Positions 19,343 through 28,751 are shown, numbered from the stretch's first letter. The stretch: DNA of 64,000 nucleotides from Bacteroidales bacterium UBA3810 (GCA_002368645.1 DFEE01000006.1:62001-126000), one strand, 5' to 3'. The notes: generated from the sequence alone by a model not told the origin. Program-made: numbers and translations.

Positions 19343-19774
19343 TTACTCTGCAAACTGATATTCAAATACCTTGGTCGAGTATAAATGCCCATTAGGTAAG
19401 TAATTGTATTGAGCGGCTTTAGTCCCGTTTTCGTTAAACTTAAACTTGTGGATTAGGTAAGGTTTGTTTTGGTCGTTGTATTCTACTTCCTCTATGAGTA
19501 ATCCGTTTTCATCGTATTTATAAACTTCGCGCCATTTTTGGCCGTAAGTTGTGTACTCTATTTCCTCGATTTTGCGACCTTCGGAGTCATAGACGGTGAT
19601 ATGGTCAAGCCATCGCATTTTGATATTGCCGTTTTTGTCTGTTTGCGTGTTCCACTCTTTCACCGTCAAATTCTTGCGTTTCGCTCGTTTAGCCAATGTC
19701 TCAGGACTGACTGTCTGTGCAGCGGCTATGGCGGCTATAATAATTAGCGTAAAAGTAAAGAGGTATCGTTTCAT
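19343..19774 (-). CDS. Small secreted protein with MORN/Rhs-like YD repeats
   Basis: 143 residues from the ATG at 19774. An upstream in-frame ATG (19822) would place the promoter inside the gene, so it is rejected. A signal peptide (MKRYLFTFTLIIIAAIAAAQ) is followed by short beta-repeats of the form YD-xGLLIEEVEYND, HKFKFNENGTKAAQYNY and LPNGHLYSTKVFEY. It is the first gene of the operon with VTC, DUF4956 and DUF2490 (6-nt gap to VTC). Function unknown. Confidence 0.7.
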   Translation of the reverse strand: MKRYLFTFTLIIIAAIAAAQTVSPETLAKRAKRKNLTVKEWNTQTDKNGNIKMRWLDHITVYDSEGRKIEEIEYTTYGQKWREVYKYDENGLLIEEVEYNDQNKPYLIHKFKFNENGTKAAQYNYLPNGHLYSTKVFEYQFAE

Positions 19775-19791
19775 AATTAAGTAATTTTGCA

Positions 19792-19823
19792 CAAAAGTAT
19801 ATATTTCCAGTGACAAAAGCAAA
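19792..19823 (-). promoter_or_regulatory. Promoter of the VTC/DUF4956/DUF2490 operon
   Basis: Minus strand TTTG (19820-19823), 20 bases, TACTTTTG (19792-19799). It lies 18 bases upstream of the ATG at 19774 and decides that start. Confidence 0.8.
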
Positions 19824-19866
19824 TATTTTGTTGAAAAAAAGAGTATTTGTTAATAAATTGCGAAAT

Positions 19867-20301
19867 CTAAAACTCAATTGAATTTATATCCTCGTAAGTG
19901 AATCCTCGCTGGAGTAGATAGCGGATTTTTTGTTCTCGTGTTTTGGCTCGTTGCGCCTCGGCGAGTTTGGTGAGATTTTTATTATATTGATTTAAATCAA
20001 TGGCCAGAATGGCATCGGCTATATCTTTCTCGGGGAGTTCAAGTGCTTGCAGCATCATCCGTATCTTAAAACGCCCCCAGGTTTGGTATAGCACTTTGTC
20101 GTGGACATAGGCTTGGCAAAAACGGGTAGTGTTTATAAAGCCTTCCTTCTTAAGTTGCTCTATTATTTGCTCTGCCATTTCCTCGCTTCCGCCTTCAAGG
20201 ATAATCTTTCTTCTTATCTGTGAGGGACAATGTTCACCTCGGGCGCAGTATGCCTCCAATTTATTTAACAAGGCGGCAGGTAATAAATCGTTCTTTTCCA
20301 T
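19867..20301 (-). CDS. recX: Regulatory protein RecX
   Basis: 144 residues made of RecX-type three-helix repeats: ALLNKLEAYCARGEHCPSQI, the FINTTRFCQAYVHDK segment and KIRYLLQRGFTYEDI near the end. It binds RecA filaments and limits recombinase activity. It is not beside recA (which is about 14 kb away) but overlaps the end of prmC by 41 nt, so it depends on the prmC promoter. Confidence 0.88.
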   Translation of the reverse strand: MEKNDLLPAALLNKLEAYCARGEHCPSQIRRKIILEGGSEEMAEQIIEQLKKEGFINTTRFCQAYVHDKVLYQTWGRFKIRMMLQALELPEKDIADAILAIDLNQYNKNLTKLAEAQRAKTREQKIRYLLQRGFTYEDINSIEF

Positions 20302-21082
20302 AACTATCTGATTTGAGGCGTATATCTTGATACCCCAATTGGTTCAAGACGTCCGCTGTGGGAAGGCTGAGTTTCTCGTTAATTTCAAAATACAAGACCC
20401 TGCCAATCTTCAGTTCAGCAATTCGTCTATAGAATAGTAGCGGGTCGCTCTCGGGTACGAAGATGGCCTCTTTAGGCTCCCAAGTGCCGGCAGAAGTGTC
20501 TGTCTCATCCGAAGGACGAACATAGGGCGGGTTGCTAACTACAATATCGTATAAATATCCAGCATTAGACGGAATATTTTGCAGTATATCGCAGGGCTGA
20601 AAAAGGATGTTAACATGATGTCGTTCGGCATTCTGTCCGGCTACTTGTAGTGCTCCTTCGCTTTTATCAATGGCTGTTATGGACCAGCACGGTCGTTCTT
20701 TTTTGAGTGCAATAGCGATACATCCTGTTCCTGTACCGATGTCTATAATAGAAGCGGGCTCATGGTTTTCAGCGATTATGAGGTCCACCAATTCGGCAGT
20801 TTCCGGACGGGGTATAAGGGTGTCTCGCGTAACTTTTAAGGACAAGCCTCGCCACTGTGTTTCGCCGAAAATATATTGAATAGGCTCTTTTTTGCGTAAA
20901 CGTGCAAGAATTTCTTGCAAATGTGGATTTTTTTCTGTAATTTTGCAGTCGCCATGCAAAATTAGTTCGGTTTGAGTCTGTCCTGTTATCTCTTCTGCAA
21001 CCCACCAAGCGATGGATTGCGCCTCGAAACCCTCGTAGAACGGACGTAACTCCTTGATGATATATTGGACAAGCGACGGCAT
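20261..21082 (-). CDS. prmC: Peptide chain release factor N5-glutamine methyltransferase
   Basis: 273 residues from the ATG at 21082; the open frame extends further but the promoter lies just upstream of this ATG. Residues 1-85 are the helical release-factor-binding domain. The methyltransferase domain has DIGTGTGCIAIAL (about 120-132) and the catalytic NPPYV (about 188-192). It methylates the GGQ glutamine of RF1/RF2. The predicted RNA start is only a few bases before the ATG. Confidence 0.93.
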   Translation of the reverse strand: MPSLVQYIIKELRPFYEGFEAQSIAWWVAEEITGQTQTELILHGDCKITEKNPHLQEILARLRKKEPIQYIFGETQWRGLSLKVTRDTLIPRPETAELVDLIIAENHEPASIIDIGTGTGCIAIALKKERPCWSITAIDKSEGALQVAGQNAERHHVNILFQPCDILQNIPSNAGYLYDIVVSNPPYVRPSDETDTSAGTWEPKEAIFVPESDPLLFYRRIAELKIGRVLYFEINEKLSLPTADVLNQLGYQDIRLKSDSYGKERFITCRLVK

Positions 21083-21090
21083 AGACGATG

Positions 21091-21122
21091 CAAAAGTAGT
21101 AAAAATAATTGGAATAAACAAA
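21091..21122 (-). promoter_or_regulatory. prmC-recX promoter
   Basis: Minus strand TTTG (21119-21122), 20 bases, TACTTTTG (21091-21098). The ATG at 21082 begins 9 bases after the end of the -7 element, so the mRNA is almost leaderless. The whole promoter sits in the 45-bp gap to the divergent ribD. Confidence 0.8.
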
Positions 21123-21127
21123 TAAAT

Positions 21128-22135
21128 ATGAATAATTCCGAGAAATTCATGTCCCGATGCCTCTTTTTGGCACAAAACGGCGCCTATTATGTCGCGCCTA
21201 ATCCCATGGTAGGAGCCGTATTGGTGGGTCCCGATGGGGATGTGTTGGCGGAAGGCTGGCACCAAGTTTACGGAGGTCCTCATGCTGAAGTTAATTGTTT
21301 TAAGGATGCTGAAGAGCGAGGTATTCCGGATGAGTTGATGAAGCAGAGCACACTATATGTCTCTTTAGAGCCTTGCTCACATTATGGTAAAACGCCTCCT
21401 TGCTCTGAACTCATTATTCATAAAGGTGTACGTAAAGTCGTTGTGGGAATATTAGACCCCAATCCGCTTGTCGGAGGCAGGGGGATTGCCCTCTTGCGAC
21501 AGGCCGGTATAGAGGTGGAGGTAGGCGTCTTGGAGGCAGAATGTCGCGAGGTTAATAAGCGTTTCCTTTGTTTGCAGGAAAAAAAACGTCCCTACGTGAC
21601 ACTCAAGTGGGCAGAAACTGCCGATGGATACCTTGATTTATATCGCACTGAAAAGGGAGGTGGACCTTTGCGCATATCAACGGATTATACTAAACAGTTG
21701 GTGCACAAACTTCGGGCAATGAATATGGCCATTATGGTGGGCTCGACAACGGCTCTATTAGATGACCCACGGCTAACTACTACGAAATGGGCAGGGCGTA
21801 ATCCTATTCGCGTCTTGGTGGATAGGCGTAACCGTGTGCCTAAAACCGCGCGGATATTAAACACTGAAGCTGAAACGATTGTTTATTCCGACAATACCGA
21901 ATGGGACTTTATTCTCAAAGACTTGGCAGCACGCAATATCCACTCTATTATGGTTGAAGGCGGTGCTACATTGCTGAGCAATATTTTGTCAACCGGCATC
22001 TATGATGAGGTGCACGTTGAGGTTTCTGATAGGGTCTTAGGCGGTGATGGCGTAAAGGCACCATTCGTGGACTTAAGTGATGCAAAAAAAACTGTATTAG
22101 ACGGGCATATTTTATATGAAAAGGAGTATCGCTAA
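21128..22135 (+). CDS. ribD: Bifunctional riboflavin biosynthesis deaminase/reductase
   Basis: 335 residues from the ATG at 21128. The frame is open back to 21065, but that would run through the divergent prmC promoter and start. The deaminase domain (1-145) has the zinc ligands in GPHAEVNC and EPCSHYGKTPPC. The reductase domain (about 150-335) has the NADPH-binding VGSTTALLDDPRL and MVEGGATLLS. It carries out the second and third steps of riboflavin synthesis. Its 3' end overlaps the next gene by 20 nt. Confidence 0.95.
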   Translation: MNNSEKFMSRCLFLAQNGAYYVAPNPMVGAVLVGPDGDVLAEGWHQVYGGPHAEVNCFKDAEERGIPDELMKQSTLYVSLEPCSHYGKTPPCSELIIHKGVRKVVVGILDPNPLVGGRGIALLRQAGIEVEVGVLEAECREVNKRFLCLQEKKRPYVTLKWAETADGYLDLYRTEKGGGPLRISTDYTKQLVHKLRAMNMAIMVGSTTALLDDPRLTTTKWAGRNPIRVLVDRRNRVPKTARILNTEAETIVYSDNTEWDFILKDLAARNIHSIMVEGGATLLSNILSTGIYDEVHVEVSDRVLGGDGVKAPFVDLSDAKKTVLDGHILYEKEYR

Positions 22136-23069
22136 AAGCCAGATTTTAGGAGCAATTGCTCTTTCTCTCATTTTGTTGGGAGTGGGTGTCGCGTTGCAAT
22201 TAAAGAAACGCTACATAGATGCTCCCCGCCAGGATACCCTTCGGGCGATGGAAGATAGCGCGCATGTACCGATTGCTGCTTCTCAGAAACTTCCTGCGCT
22301 AAGACTCCATTCGTTTGATCCAAATACTGTCGATAGCGTTGAATTGTTAGAGTTGGGCTTCAGCCCTTGGCAGGCAAAATCTTTTCTTAAGTACCGCGCC
22401 AAGGGTAAACGTTGGTATAAAAAGGAGCAACTGCGCTCGCTCTATGGTCTAACGGATAGTGCCTATCGTGCGCTTGAACCCTATGTTGCCATTGACACCA
22501 CCTTATTTTATCGTGAACGCATGGCTCGTGAAAGTACCCGCGATAGTGCCTTTATGGCGTTGGTCGCCTCCTACCGTATGGCAGATTCGCTTTTCCGTGA
22601 CTCTTTGATTCGAGCGGGTGTTTTGCCTGCGTATAGTAAACGTGAAAAGCGCGATACTATTTTAGACCTCAACCAGGCTGATACGGCTGAACTCCAGTTG
22701 ATACGAGGTATAGGACCTTATGTAGCTTCGCAGATTGTGCGATATAGGCGGGAGTTGGGTGGCTATGCATCTGTTAATCAGTTGCATGAATTGGCACGTA
22801 GCGATAGCCGACTGTTGGCATTGGATACCATGACAAGAAACTTTGTGGTGACGACAGACTCCATTAAACCACTCAATGTCAATACCTCTTCTCTCCATGC
22901 CTTGGCTCGTCATCCCTACCTCTCTTTTACCCAAGCAGAGGCACTCTATACCTATCGTCGCAAGCACGGCGGATTCAAAAACATGCAGGAAGTATGGGCG
23001 CTTTTAAATCTGAGTAATGAGGAAGAAATAGGGCGTCTGCTCCCTTATCTTGACCTCGGAGCGCACTAA
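22116..23069 (+). CDS. Membrane-anchored helix-hairpin-helix protein (ComEA-like)
   Basis: 317 residues. One N-terminal membrane helix (ILGAIALSLILLGVGVAL, about 10-27) precedes three helix-hairpin-helix units: one near 75-125 (LLELGFSPWQAKSFLKYRAKG), a canonical one near 188-225 (LNQADTAELQLIRGIGPYV), and one near 250-310 (LNVNTSSLHALARHPYLS). Such proteins bind DNA without sequence preference; ComEA uses this in DNA uptake, and comEC lies 8 kb downstream. The role in competence is inferred. Confidence 0.75.
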   Translation: MKRSIAKSQILGAIALSLILLGVGVALQLKKRYIDAPRQDTLRAMEDSAHVPIAASQKLPALRLHSFDPNTVDSVELLELGFSPWQAKSFLKYRAKGKRWYKKEQLRSLYGLTDSAYRALEPYVAIDTTLFYRERMARESTRDSAFMALVASYRMADSLFRDSLIRAGVLPAYSKREKRDTILDLNQADTAELQLIRGIGPYVASQIVRYRRELGGYASVNQLHELARSDSRLLALDTMTRNFVVTTDSIKPLNVNTSSLHALARHPYLSFTQAEALYTYRRKHGGFKNMQEVWALLNLSNEEEIGRLLPYLDLGAH

Positions 23070-23091
23070 ATTCACAAAATTTACAAAAAAA

Positions 23092-23123
23092 CTTGCATAT
23101 GTCATAATTATTTTGTACTTTTG
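23092..23123 (+). promoter_or_regulatory. Promoter of the holB-to-comEC gene run
   Basis: CTTG (23092-23095), 20 bases, TACTTTTG (23116-23123). The holB ATG at 23132 begins 9 bases after the -7 element, so the mRNA has almost no leader. This is the only promoter seen for the nine genes to 32139. Confidence 0.75.
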
Positions 23124-23131
23124 CAGCCATT

Positions 23132-24172
23132 ATGCAATTTAAGGATATTCCCGGACAGGAAAGAGTCAAGAACCAGCTCCGTCAGTCGGTCGCGACCGGC
23201 AGTATTGCTCATGCCCAGTTATGGACAGGTCCTGCCGGCACCTATAAGTTGGCTATGGCACTTGCTTACGTGCAATTTCTCAACTGTCCGCATCGTGACG
23301 CGCAAGATAGCTGCGGAGATTGCCCAACCTGTAAACAGTTCGGCAAGATGGAGCATCCTGACTTGCATTTCGCCTTCCCCCTGATTGATCCCAAGGCTGT
23401 TTGTGATGATTATTATCAGGAATTTAAATCAATGGTGCTCTCGAATCCCAATCCTGAACTTGCTGATTGGACCAACGCTTTAAGCGCAGGGAATAAGCAA
23501 CCGCTGATATATGATAAAGAGAGTTCGGAAATAATCCGTAAGTTGAGTATCAAACCTTTCGGTGAAGGCTATAAGGCGATGATTATCTGGCAGGTGGATA
23601 AAATTGCTCCAATAGCCAGTAATAAACTGTTGAAGATATTGGAAGAACCTCCTGCCCGGACAATCTTCATCTTGATAACGGAGCATCCTGAGTTATTGCT
23701 GCCGACTATCACGAGCCGCACGCAGGAAGTGGCTTTCCGACAGGAACAATTTGAGGTGGCTGACAGCTCTTATTTAGAACCGTTTAAGGCGTTGTTTAGA
23801 AATGCTTGGCTGGTTGCTCACAAACGGGACTATGATGCCTTACTTGATTTGTACCATTGGTCTTTAGAAATGGCAAATACCACTTCTGTCGGGCGTGAAA
23901 AGCAGAAAGAGTTTCTTCAATATGCGCAGCGTCAAGTACGGGAGAACTACATTGCCAATTTAGGCGAACCAATACTCAATCACCAGACTGCCGATGAAGC
24001 AGTGTTCACCAAGAAATTCGCCCCCTTTATCCATGATGGCAATGTGGAAGCTATTATGGCCGAATTGGATAAGGCGGAACGGCAGATTGGGCAAAACGGA
24101 AATGCTAAAATCATTTTCTTTGATTTGTGCCTGCAAATGATAGTACTAATTAAACGTCCACGGACGAAATAA
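23132..24172 (+). CDS. holB: DNA polymerase III subunit delta'-like (clamp-loader ATPase fold)
   Basis: 346 residues. MQFKDIPGQERVKNQLRQSV resembles the start of DnaX/HolB clamp-loader subunits. A zinc-binding module is visible as CPHRDAQDSCGDCPTC (about 51-66). The SKLLKILEEPPA-type segment (NKLLKILEEPPARTIF, about 164-179) and the TITSRTQE sensor segment are present. The P-loop is degenerate (GPAGTYKLAMA), as expected of the non-hydrolysing delta' subunit. It belongs to the replication clamp loader. Confidence 0.9.
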   Translation: MQFKDIPGQERVKNQLRQSVATGSIAHAQLWTGPAGTYKLAMALAYVQFLNCPHRDAQDSCGDCPTCKQFGKMEHPDLHFAFPLIDPKAVCDDYYQEFKSMVLSNPNPELADWTNALSAGNKQPLIYDKESSEIIRKLSIKPFGEGYKAMIIWQVDKIAPIASNKLLKILEEPPARTIFILITEHPELLLPTITSRTQEVAFRQEQFEVADSSYLEPFKALFRNAWLVAHKRDYDALLDLYHWSLEMANTTSVGREKQKEFLQYAQRQVRENYIANLGEPILNHQTADEAVFTKKFAPFIHDGNVEAIMAELDKAERQIGQNGNAKIIFFDLCLQMIVLIKRPRTK

Positions 24173-24187
24173 CAGATAGATAGCATA

Positions 24188-25150
24188 ATGAACGATAGAT
24201 TTAAAGTAGGCGATAGACCCTGTGAGTTTTGCTTGGATTCTTACCGGCGCAACTCGGCGCATATGTTGCCCGTGACTGACTGGTTGGCAGATGTGCCCGG
24301 TAATACTGACTGTACGGACTTGGTGGAGGTGCAATTTAAGAACACCCGTAAGGGGTTTTACCACAATTTGTCTAAGTTACCGTTGAAGAAGGGCACCCCC
24401 GTTATTGTCGAGGCTAACCCCGGCTACGATTTGGGCGAAGTAACCTTGACGGGTGAGTTGGTCTTGCGCCAGATTAAAAAGAATCACTTTGATATGGAGC
24501 GTTATGAGGTTAAGAATGTGCTCCGTATCGCTGAAGAACCTGATTTTAAGCGTGCAGAGGAGGCGCATGCCCGTGAGCATGTGACGATGATTAAGGCGCG
24601 CGAATTAGCTAAATCACTTGGCTTGGAGATGAAAGTCGGCGATGTAGAATATCAGGGAGATGGCACAAAAGCAATCTTCTACTACATTGCCGATGGGCGG
24701 GTTGATTTCCGCCAATTGATTAAACTCTATGCCGAAGCGTTCCGTATTCGTGTAGAAATGAAGCAGATAGGCGCGCGACAGGAAGCTGGCCGAATAGGCG
24801 GGACAGGTCCTTGCGGTAGGGAATTATGTTGCTCTACTTGGATGACTAATTTCCAGTCTGTCAGCACCAAAGCACCGCGCATTCAGCATCTCTCGCCCAA
24901 TCCCAATAAGTTGGCGGGTCAGTGTGCTAAACTCAAGTGCTGTCTCAACTATGAGATGGCGATGTATGAGGAAGCCGAAAAACACGGAAAGACGATAGGC
25001 AAACCGATTGTTATAGATGATACTAATGCCGATTTAGGCTTCCATAACTCTGCCGGACAGGGTGATATACAGCGATTTGATAAGAAGAAAAAGAATAAAT
25101 TCAAGAAACGCCATGACGACCGTAATCAGAAACCTCATCGTCCTGAGTAG
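24188..25150 (+). CDS. PSP1/RicT (YaaT)-like protein
   Basis: 320 residues with the PSP1 C-terminal domain (about 60-250). Its conserved cysteine clusters CGRELCC (about 209-215) and CAKLKCCLNYE (about 240-250) bind an iron-sulfur cluster in the Bacillus RicAFT complex. There RicT affects RNA processing by RNase Y and sporulation; its role in Bacteroidota is not established. The C-terminal 45 residues are a Lys/Arg-rich tail. holB ends 15 nt upstream, and the gldH start lies inside its last codons. Confidence 0.88.
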   Translation: MNDRFKVGDRPCEFCLDSYRRNSAHMLPVTDWLADVPGNTDCTDLVEVQFKNTRKGFYHNLSKLPLKKGTPVIVEANPGYDLGEVTLTGELVLRQIKKNHFDMERYEVKNVLRIAEEPDFKRAEEAHAREHVTMIKARELAKSLGLEMKVGDVEYQGDGTKAIFYYIADGRVDFRQLIKLYAEAFRIRVEMKQIGARQEAGRIGGTGPCGRELCCSTWMTNFQSVSTKAPRIQHLSPNPNKLAGQCAKLKCCLNYEMAMYEEAEKHGKTIGKPIVIDDTNADLGFHNSAGQGDIQRFDKKKKNKFKKRHDDRNQKPHRPE

Positions 25151-25562
25151 CGTGCTTTTATTAGTTGCTTGCGGTACGAAACCTGTCTACACAGAGTACC
25201 ATAACCTTCCCTTACAGGGCTGGCACATGGATAGCCTCCAGCACTTTACTTGGGCTATTGACGATACTGCTAAAGCGTATGACGTCATTGTATATCTCCG
25301 TCATACAGAGCGCTATCCGTACCAGAATATGTGGCTCTTTATGAACGGCGAGCAGGACACTGTGGAGTTTTATGTGGCAGACGATAGGGGACATTGGTTG
25401 GGTAATAATGTAAACGGCTTTATTGAAACCTCTGTTTTGGTCGAAGAAGCATACCACTTTGATTCTATCGGAATGTATCAGTTGGATATCCGGCATGGTA
25501 TGCGCGACACACTCTTGAGAGGGGTCATGGCTATAGGTGTAGAAGTGTATGGGAAAGAATAA
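25113..25562 (+). CDS. gldH: GldH-type gliding-motility lipoprotein
   Basis: 149 residues from the ATG at 25113, which overlaps the previous gene by 38 nt. The lipoprotein signal is NLIVLSSVLLLVACG, with Cys as the predicted lipidated residue. The rest is beta-rich (YDVIVYLRHTERYPYQNMWL, then FYVADDRGHWLG), as in GldH. The holB / PSP1 / gldH order is one I recall from other Bacteroidota genomes, which supports the call. Flavobacterial GldH is needed for gliding; in non-gliding Bacteroidales its function is less clear. Confidence 0.78.
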   Translation: MTTVIRNLIVLSSVLLLVACGTKPVYTEYHNLPLQGWHMDSLQHFTWAIDDTAKAYDVIVYLRHTERYPYQNMWLFMNGEQDTVEFYVADDRGHWLGNNVNGFIETSVLVEEAYHFDSIGMYQLDIRHGMRDTLLRGVMAIGVEVYGKE

Positions 25563-26289
25563 GTTACGTAAGTTCCAAGATATGGCGTCCTATGACCATG
25601 TCTTTCAGTTTGCCTATCGGGACGAGGCTCCTCCTGCAGGTTGGGCGCAGCAGTTCTTTGGGAATGACCATCCTCTTGTCTTGGAGTTGGGCTGCGGACA
25701 TGGCGAATATACGGTGGGGTTGGCGAAACAAGACCCCACACGCAACTATATCGGCATTGATATTAAGGGTGCTCGCATGTGGGCCGGGGCTAAGCAAGCG
25801 AAAGAAGAAGGACTCACCAATGTGGCGTTCCTGCGTATCAGGATAGAGACATTGGAAAAGTTCTTTGGTGCCAATGAGGTCGAACAGATATGGATCACTT
25901 TTCCCGACCCGCAAATGAAGAAAGCCACTAAGCGATTGACTTCTACGTATTTTATGCAGCGGTACCACAATATGCTCTGTCCGCACGGACTGATACGGCT
26001 CAAGACCGATAGCCCGTTTCTCTATACGTATACCCGTGAGATGATTCGGCTCAATCAGTACCCGCTTCTAATGGATACGGAAGACCTCTATAACCCTCAT
26101 ACAATCTTGCCGCCGACGCATGAACAAGTGCGCGCTATCCAAACGCATTATGAACGCCAATGGCTTGAAAGAGGAATGACCATTAAGTATCTCGAATGGC
26201 AACTTCCGGAAAAACAAGCCTATCAGGAGCCGGACATAGAGATTGAGAAGGACTCCTATCGCTCTTATGGACGCAATTATAATGCCTAA
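25549..26289 (+). CDS. trmB: tRNA (guanine-N7-)-methyltransferase
   Basis: 246 residues. The SAM-binding motif is LVLELGCGHGEYT (about 43-55), followed by YIGIDIKGARMW and the signature IWITFPDPQMKKATKRL (about 118-134). It methylates G46 of tRNA. The start overlaps the end of gldH by 14 nt. Confidence 0.95.
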   Translation: MGKNKLRKFQDMASYDHVFQFAYRDEAPPAGWAQQFFGNDHPLVLELGCGHGEYTVGLAKQDPTRNYIGIDIKGARMWAGAKQAKEEGLTNVAFLRIRIETLEKFFGANEVEQIWITFPDPQMKKATKRLTSTYFMQRYHNMLCPHGLIRLKTDSPFLYTYTREMIRLNQYPLLMDTEDLYNPHTILPPTHEQVRAIQTHYERQWLERGMTIKYLEWQLPEKQAYQEPDIEIEKDSYRSYGRNYNA

Positions 26290-26312
26290 ATGGACTTTTT
26301 TATTAAATTGTT

Positions 26313-27350
26313 ATGTATCCACAACAGATTATAGATAGTTTACGCCATGTCAATTATCCGGGCACAGGTCAAGACCTTGTGTCTGCGGGCATGGTGGAAG
26401 ATGATATTCGGATATCGGGCTTCGCGGTATCCTTTTCCTTATTGTTTGAGAAGAACAATGACCCTTTTCTCCGCTCGGTTATCAAAGCTGCCGAGGTGGC
26501 GGTTAAGACATACGCCGAGCCCAATGCAGAGGTCACTATTCATGCCAAGTTCAGACAAACTGTTCAGACTGTGAAAGAAGCCGCCTCAGCCCCCATCGCC
26601 CGACACATTATTGCTATTCATAGCGGTAAGGGCGGGGTGGGCAAATCGACTGTAGCTGCTAATATAGCAATCTCCTTGGCGCAGAAAGGCTATAAGGTCG
26701 GTCTGCTGGATGCAGATATCTACGGACCGTCTATGCCTAAAATGTTTAAGGTGGAGACGGAGCGTCCTATGGTAACTACTATTGACGGGCGAGATCTTAT
26801 TGAACCGATTGAACAATATGGAGTTAAGATGCTCTCTATCGGTTTCTTCATGAACCCGGGACAGGCAACGGTCTGGCGTGGCGGACTGGCGAGCAATGCT
26901 TTGAAGCAGATGATTGAAGAAGCCCATTGGGGCGAATTGGATTATTTCCTCATAGACCTTCCCCCCGGTACAAGCGATATTCACCTCACATTGATTGCCA
27001 CCCTCCACCTGACAGGCGTCATTGTTGTTACGACACCGCAGGATGTCGCTCTCATTGACGCCGAAAAAGGTGTTGATATGTTCCGTAATGAGAAAATAGA
27101 TGTTCCCATCTTGGGTATCATAGAAAATATGTCCTACTTTACGCCGGCAGAATTGCCTGATAATAAGTATTATATCTTTGGTCGTGATGGGGGCAAACTA
27201 TTAGCCGAGCGTCTGAACATTCCGTTCCTCGCTGCGATTCCTCTTGTTCAGTCTATCCGCGAAGGAGGGGATGAAGGTATTCCTGTGGCACTCAACTATG
27301 GACATCCGGCGCAGAAGATATTTGACGATATAGCCTCTAAATTACAATAA
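26313..27350 (+). CDS. mrp: Mrp/NBP35-type iron-sulfur cluster carrier ATPase
   Basis: 345 residues. An N-terminal DUF59/MIP18-like domain (1-85) precedes a deviant Walker A motif GKGGVGKSTVAANIA (about 107-121) and the DADIYGPSMPKMF motif (about 134-146). The CPHC pair that binds the bridging cluster in many Mrp proteins is absent: ENMSYFTPAELPDNKYYIF is in its place. I believe this variant is common in Bacteroidota, so it need not mean loss of function. Confidence 0.92.
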   Translation: MYPQQIIDSLRHVNYPGTGQDLVSAGMVEDDIRISGFAVSFSLLFEKNNDPFLRSVIKAAEVAVKTYAEPNAEVTIHAKFRQTVQTVKEAASAPIARHIIAIHSGKGGVGKSTVAANIAISLAQKGYKVGLLDADIYGPSMPKMFKVETERPMVTTIDGRDLIEPIEQYGVKMLSIGFFMNPGQATVWRGGLASNALKQMIEEAHWGELDYFLIDLPPGTSDIHLTLIATLHLTGVIVVTTPQDVALIDAEKGVDMFRNEKIDVPILGIIENMSYFTPAELPDNKYYIFGRDGGKLLAERLNIPFLAAIPLVQSIREGGDEGIPVALNYGHPAQKIFDDIASKLQ

Positions 27351-27351
27351 C

Positions 27352-28746
27352 ATGGTCAAAGCAACCGAGTTGGGAACCGAACCGATTAAGCGTCTCTTGG
27401 TGAAGTACGCGTTACCGGGCATCATAGCGATGACCGCCAGTTCGCTCTATAACTTAGTTGACTCGGTCTTCATCGGACATATGTGCGGCACCTTGGCGTT
27501 GGGTGGCTTGACCGTCGCTAAACCTTTTATGGATATCTGTGCCGCCTTTGGCTCTTTTGTCGGGGTGGGAGCGTCAACGCTCTTGGCGATTAAGTTGGGC
27601 GAAAAGGACTATCTCGCTGCCAATAAGATTTTGGGGAATGTTATTATTCTTAATGTCATCCTCTCTTCGTTGGTCATGGCGGCGGGGCTTATATGGTTAG
27701 ACCCTATCTTGATGGCATTCGGAGCCAGCGAAGCGACGCTCATCTATGCCCATGAATATATGGAGGTGATTTTGTGGGGGAATATCCTGACCCATATTTA
27801 TTTCGGACTCAACTCTATGTTGCGCTCCATGGGCCATCCTAAGTCCTCTATGTTGGCGACAGTCGTGGCTGTGACGGTCAATGTATTCCTCGATTATATC
27901 TTTATCTACCGTTTCCAAATGGGAGTACGCGGAGCCGCTTTGGCGACCATCATTTCGCAGAGTGTTGCCGTCATATGGCAGATGGCATTGTTCTTCCGTA
28001 AGAGCGAAGTCGTCCATTTTCAAAAGGGTATATGGGGTTTGGACCGTGACATCACCTTGCACTCGTTTTCTATCGGGATGTCTCCTTTCCTCATGAACAT
28101 CGCACACTGCTTTGTGGTGGTGATTATCAATAACCAACTTGTCCGTTTTGGCGGTGATATGGCGCTGGCATCTTATGGTGTTATCAACCGGATGATATTC
28201 CTCTTCGCTATGATTGTGATGGGCTTGAACCAAGGGCTGCAACCTATCGCCGGCTATAACTATGGCGCCAAACAATACCCTCGGGTCTTGAAGGTCTTAT
28301 GGATGACCTCTGTGGCGGCTACGCTGGTGACGACAACCGTCTTTCTGCTTGGGGAACTATGTCCCGCTCAGATGGCACGGGTCTTTACCCATGATTATGA
28401 ATTGATTGAGGCTACCATACTCCCTATGCGGATTCTCTGTGCCTCATTCTGGCTCGTGGGGTTCCAGATGGTGGGAGGCAATTTCTTTACCTCTATCGGC
28501 ATGGCGGGTAAGTCAATTTTCCTTAGTCTCACAAGACAAGTCATTTACCTTATCCCCCTCACGTTGATACTGCCTCTCCTTTTTGATGATAACCCTATCC
28601 TCGGGGTCTGGTGGTCTGTCCCTATTAGCGACTCCCTTGCCGCCCTTACTGCTGCCGTGATGATTATTTTAGAAGTACGTAAATTTAAACAACTTATAGC
28701 GGAACAAGAACGGTATAACTCCTCGCTTCCGCCGCAACCGGATTAA
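27352..28746 (+). CDS. MATE-family multidrug/sodium efflux transporter
   Basis: 464 residues with about 12 hydrophobic helices in two similar halves. The start region [30 protein letters not shown] and [16 protein letters not shown] in the second half are typical of MATE/DinF proteins. It exports cationic drugs in exchange for Na+ or H+; the substrate is unknown. The ATG begins 1 nt after the mrp stop. Confidence 0.92.
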   Translation: MVKATELGTEPIKRLLVKYALPGIIAMTASSLYNLVDSVFIGHMCGTLALGGLTVAKPFMDICAAFGSFVGVGASTLLAIKLGEKDYLAANKILGNVIILNVILSSLVMAAGLIWLDPILMAFGASEATLIYAHEYMEVILWGNILTHIYFGLNSMLRSMGHPKSSMLATVVAVTVNVFLDYIFIYRFQMGVRGAALATIISQSVAVIWQMALFFRKSEVVHFQKGIWGLDRDITLHSFSIGMSPFLMNIAHCFVVVIINNQLVRFGGDMALASYGVINRMIFLFAMIVMGLNQGLQPIAGYNYGAKQYPRVLKVLWMTSVAATLVTTTVFLLGELCPAQMARVFTHDYELIEATILPMRILCASFWLVGFQMVGGNFFTSIGMAGKSIFLSLTRQVIYLIPLTLILPLLFDDNPILGVWWSVPISDSLAALTAAVMIILEVRKFKQLIAEQERYNSSLPPQPD

Positions 28747-28751
28747 TTGTT

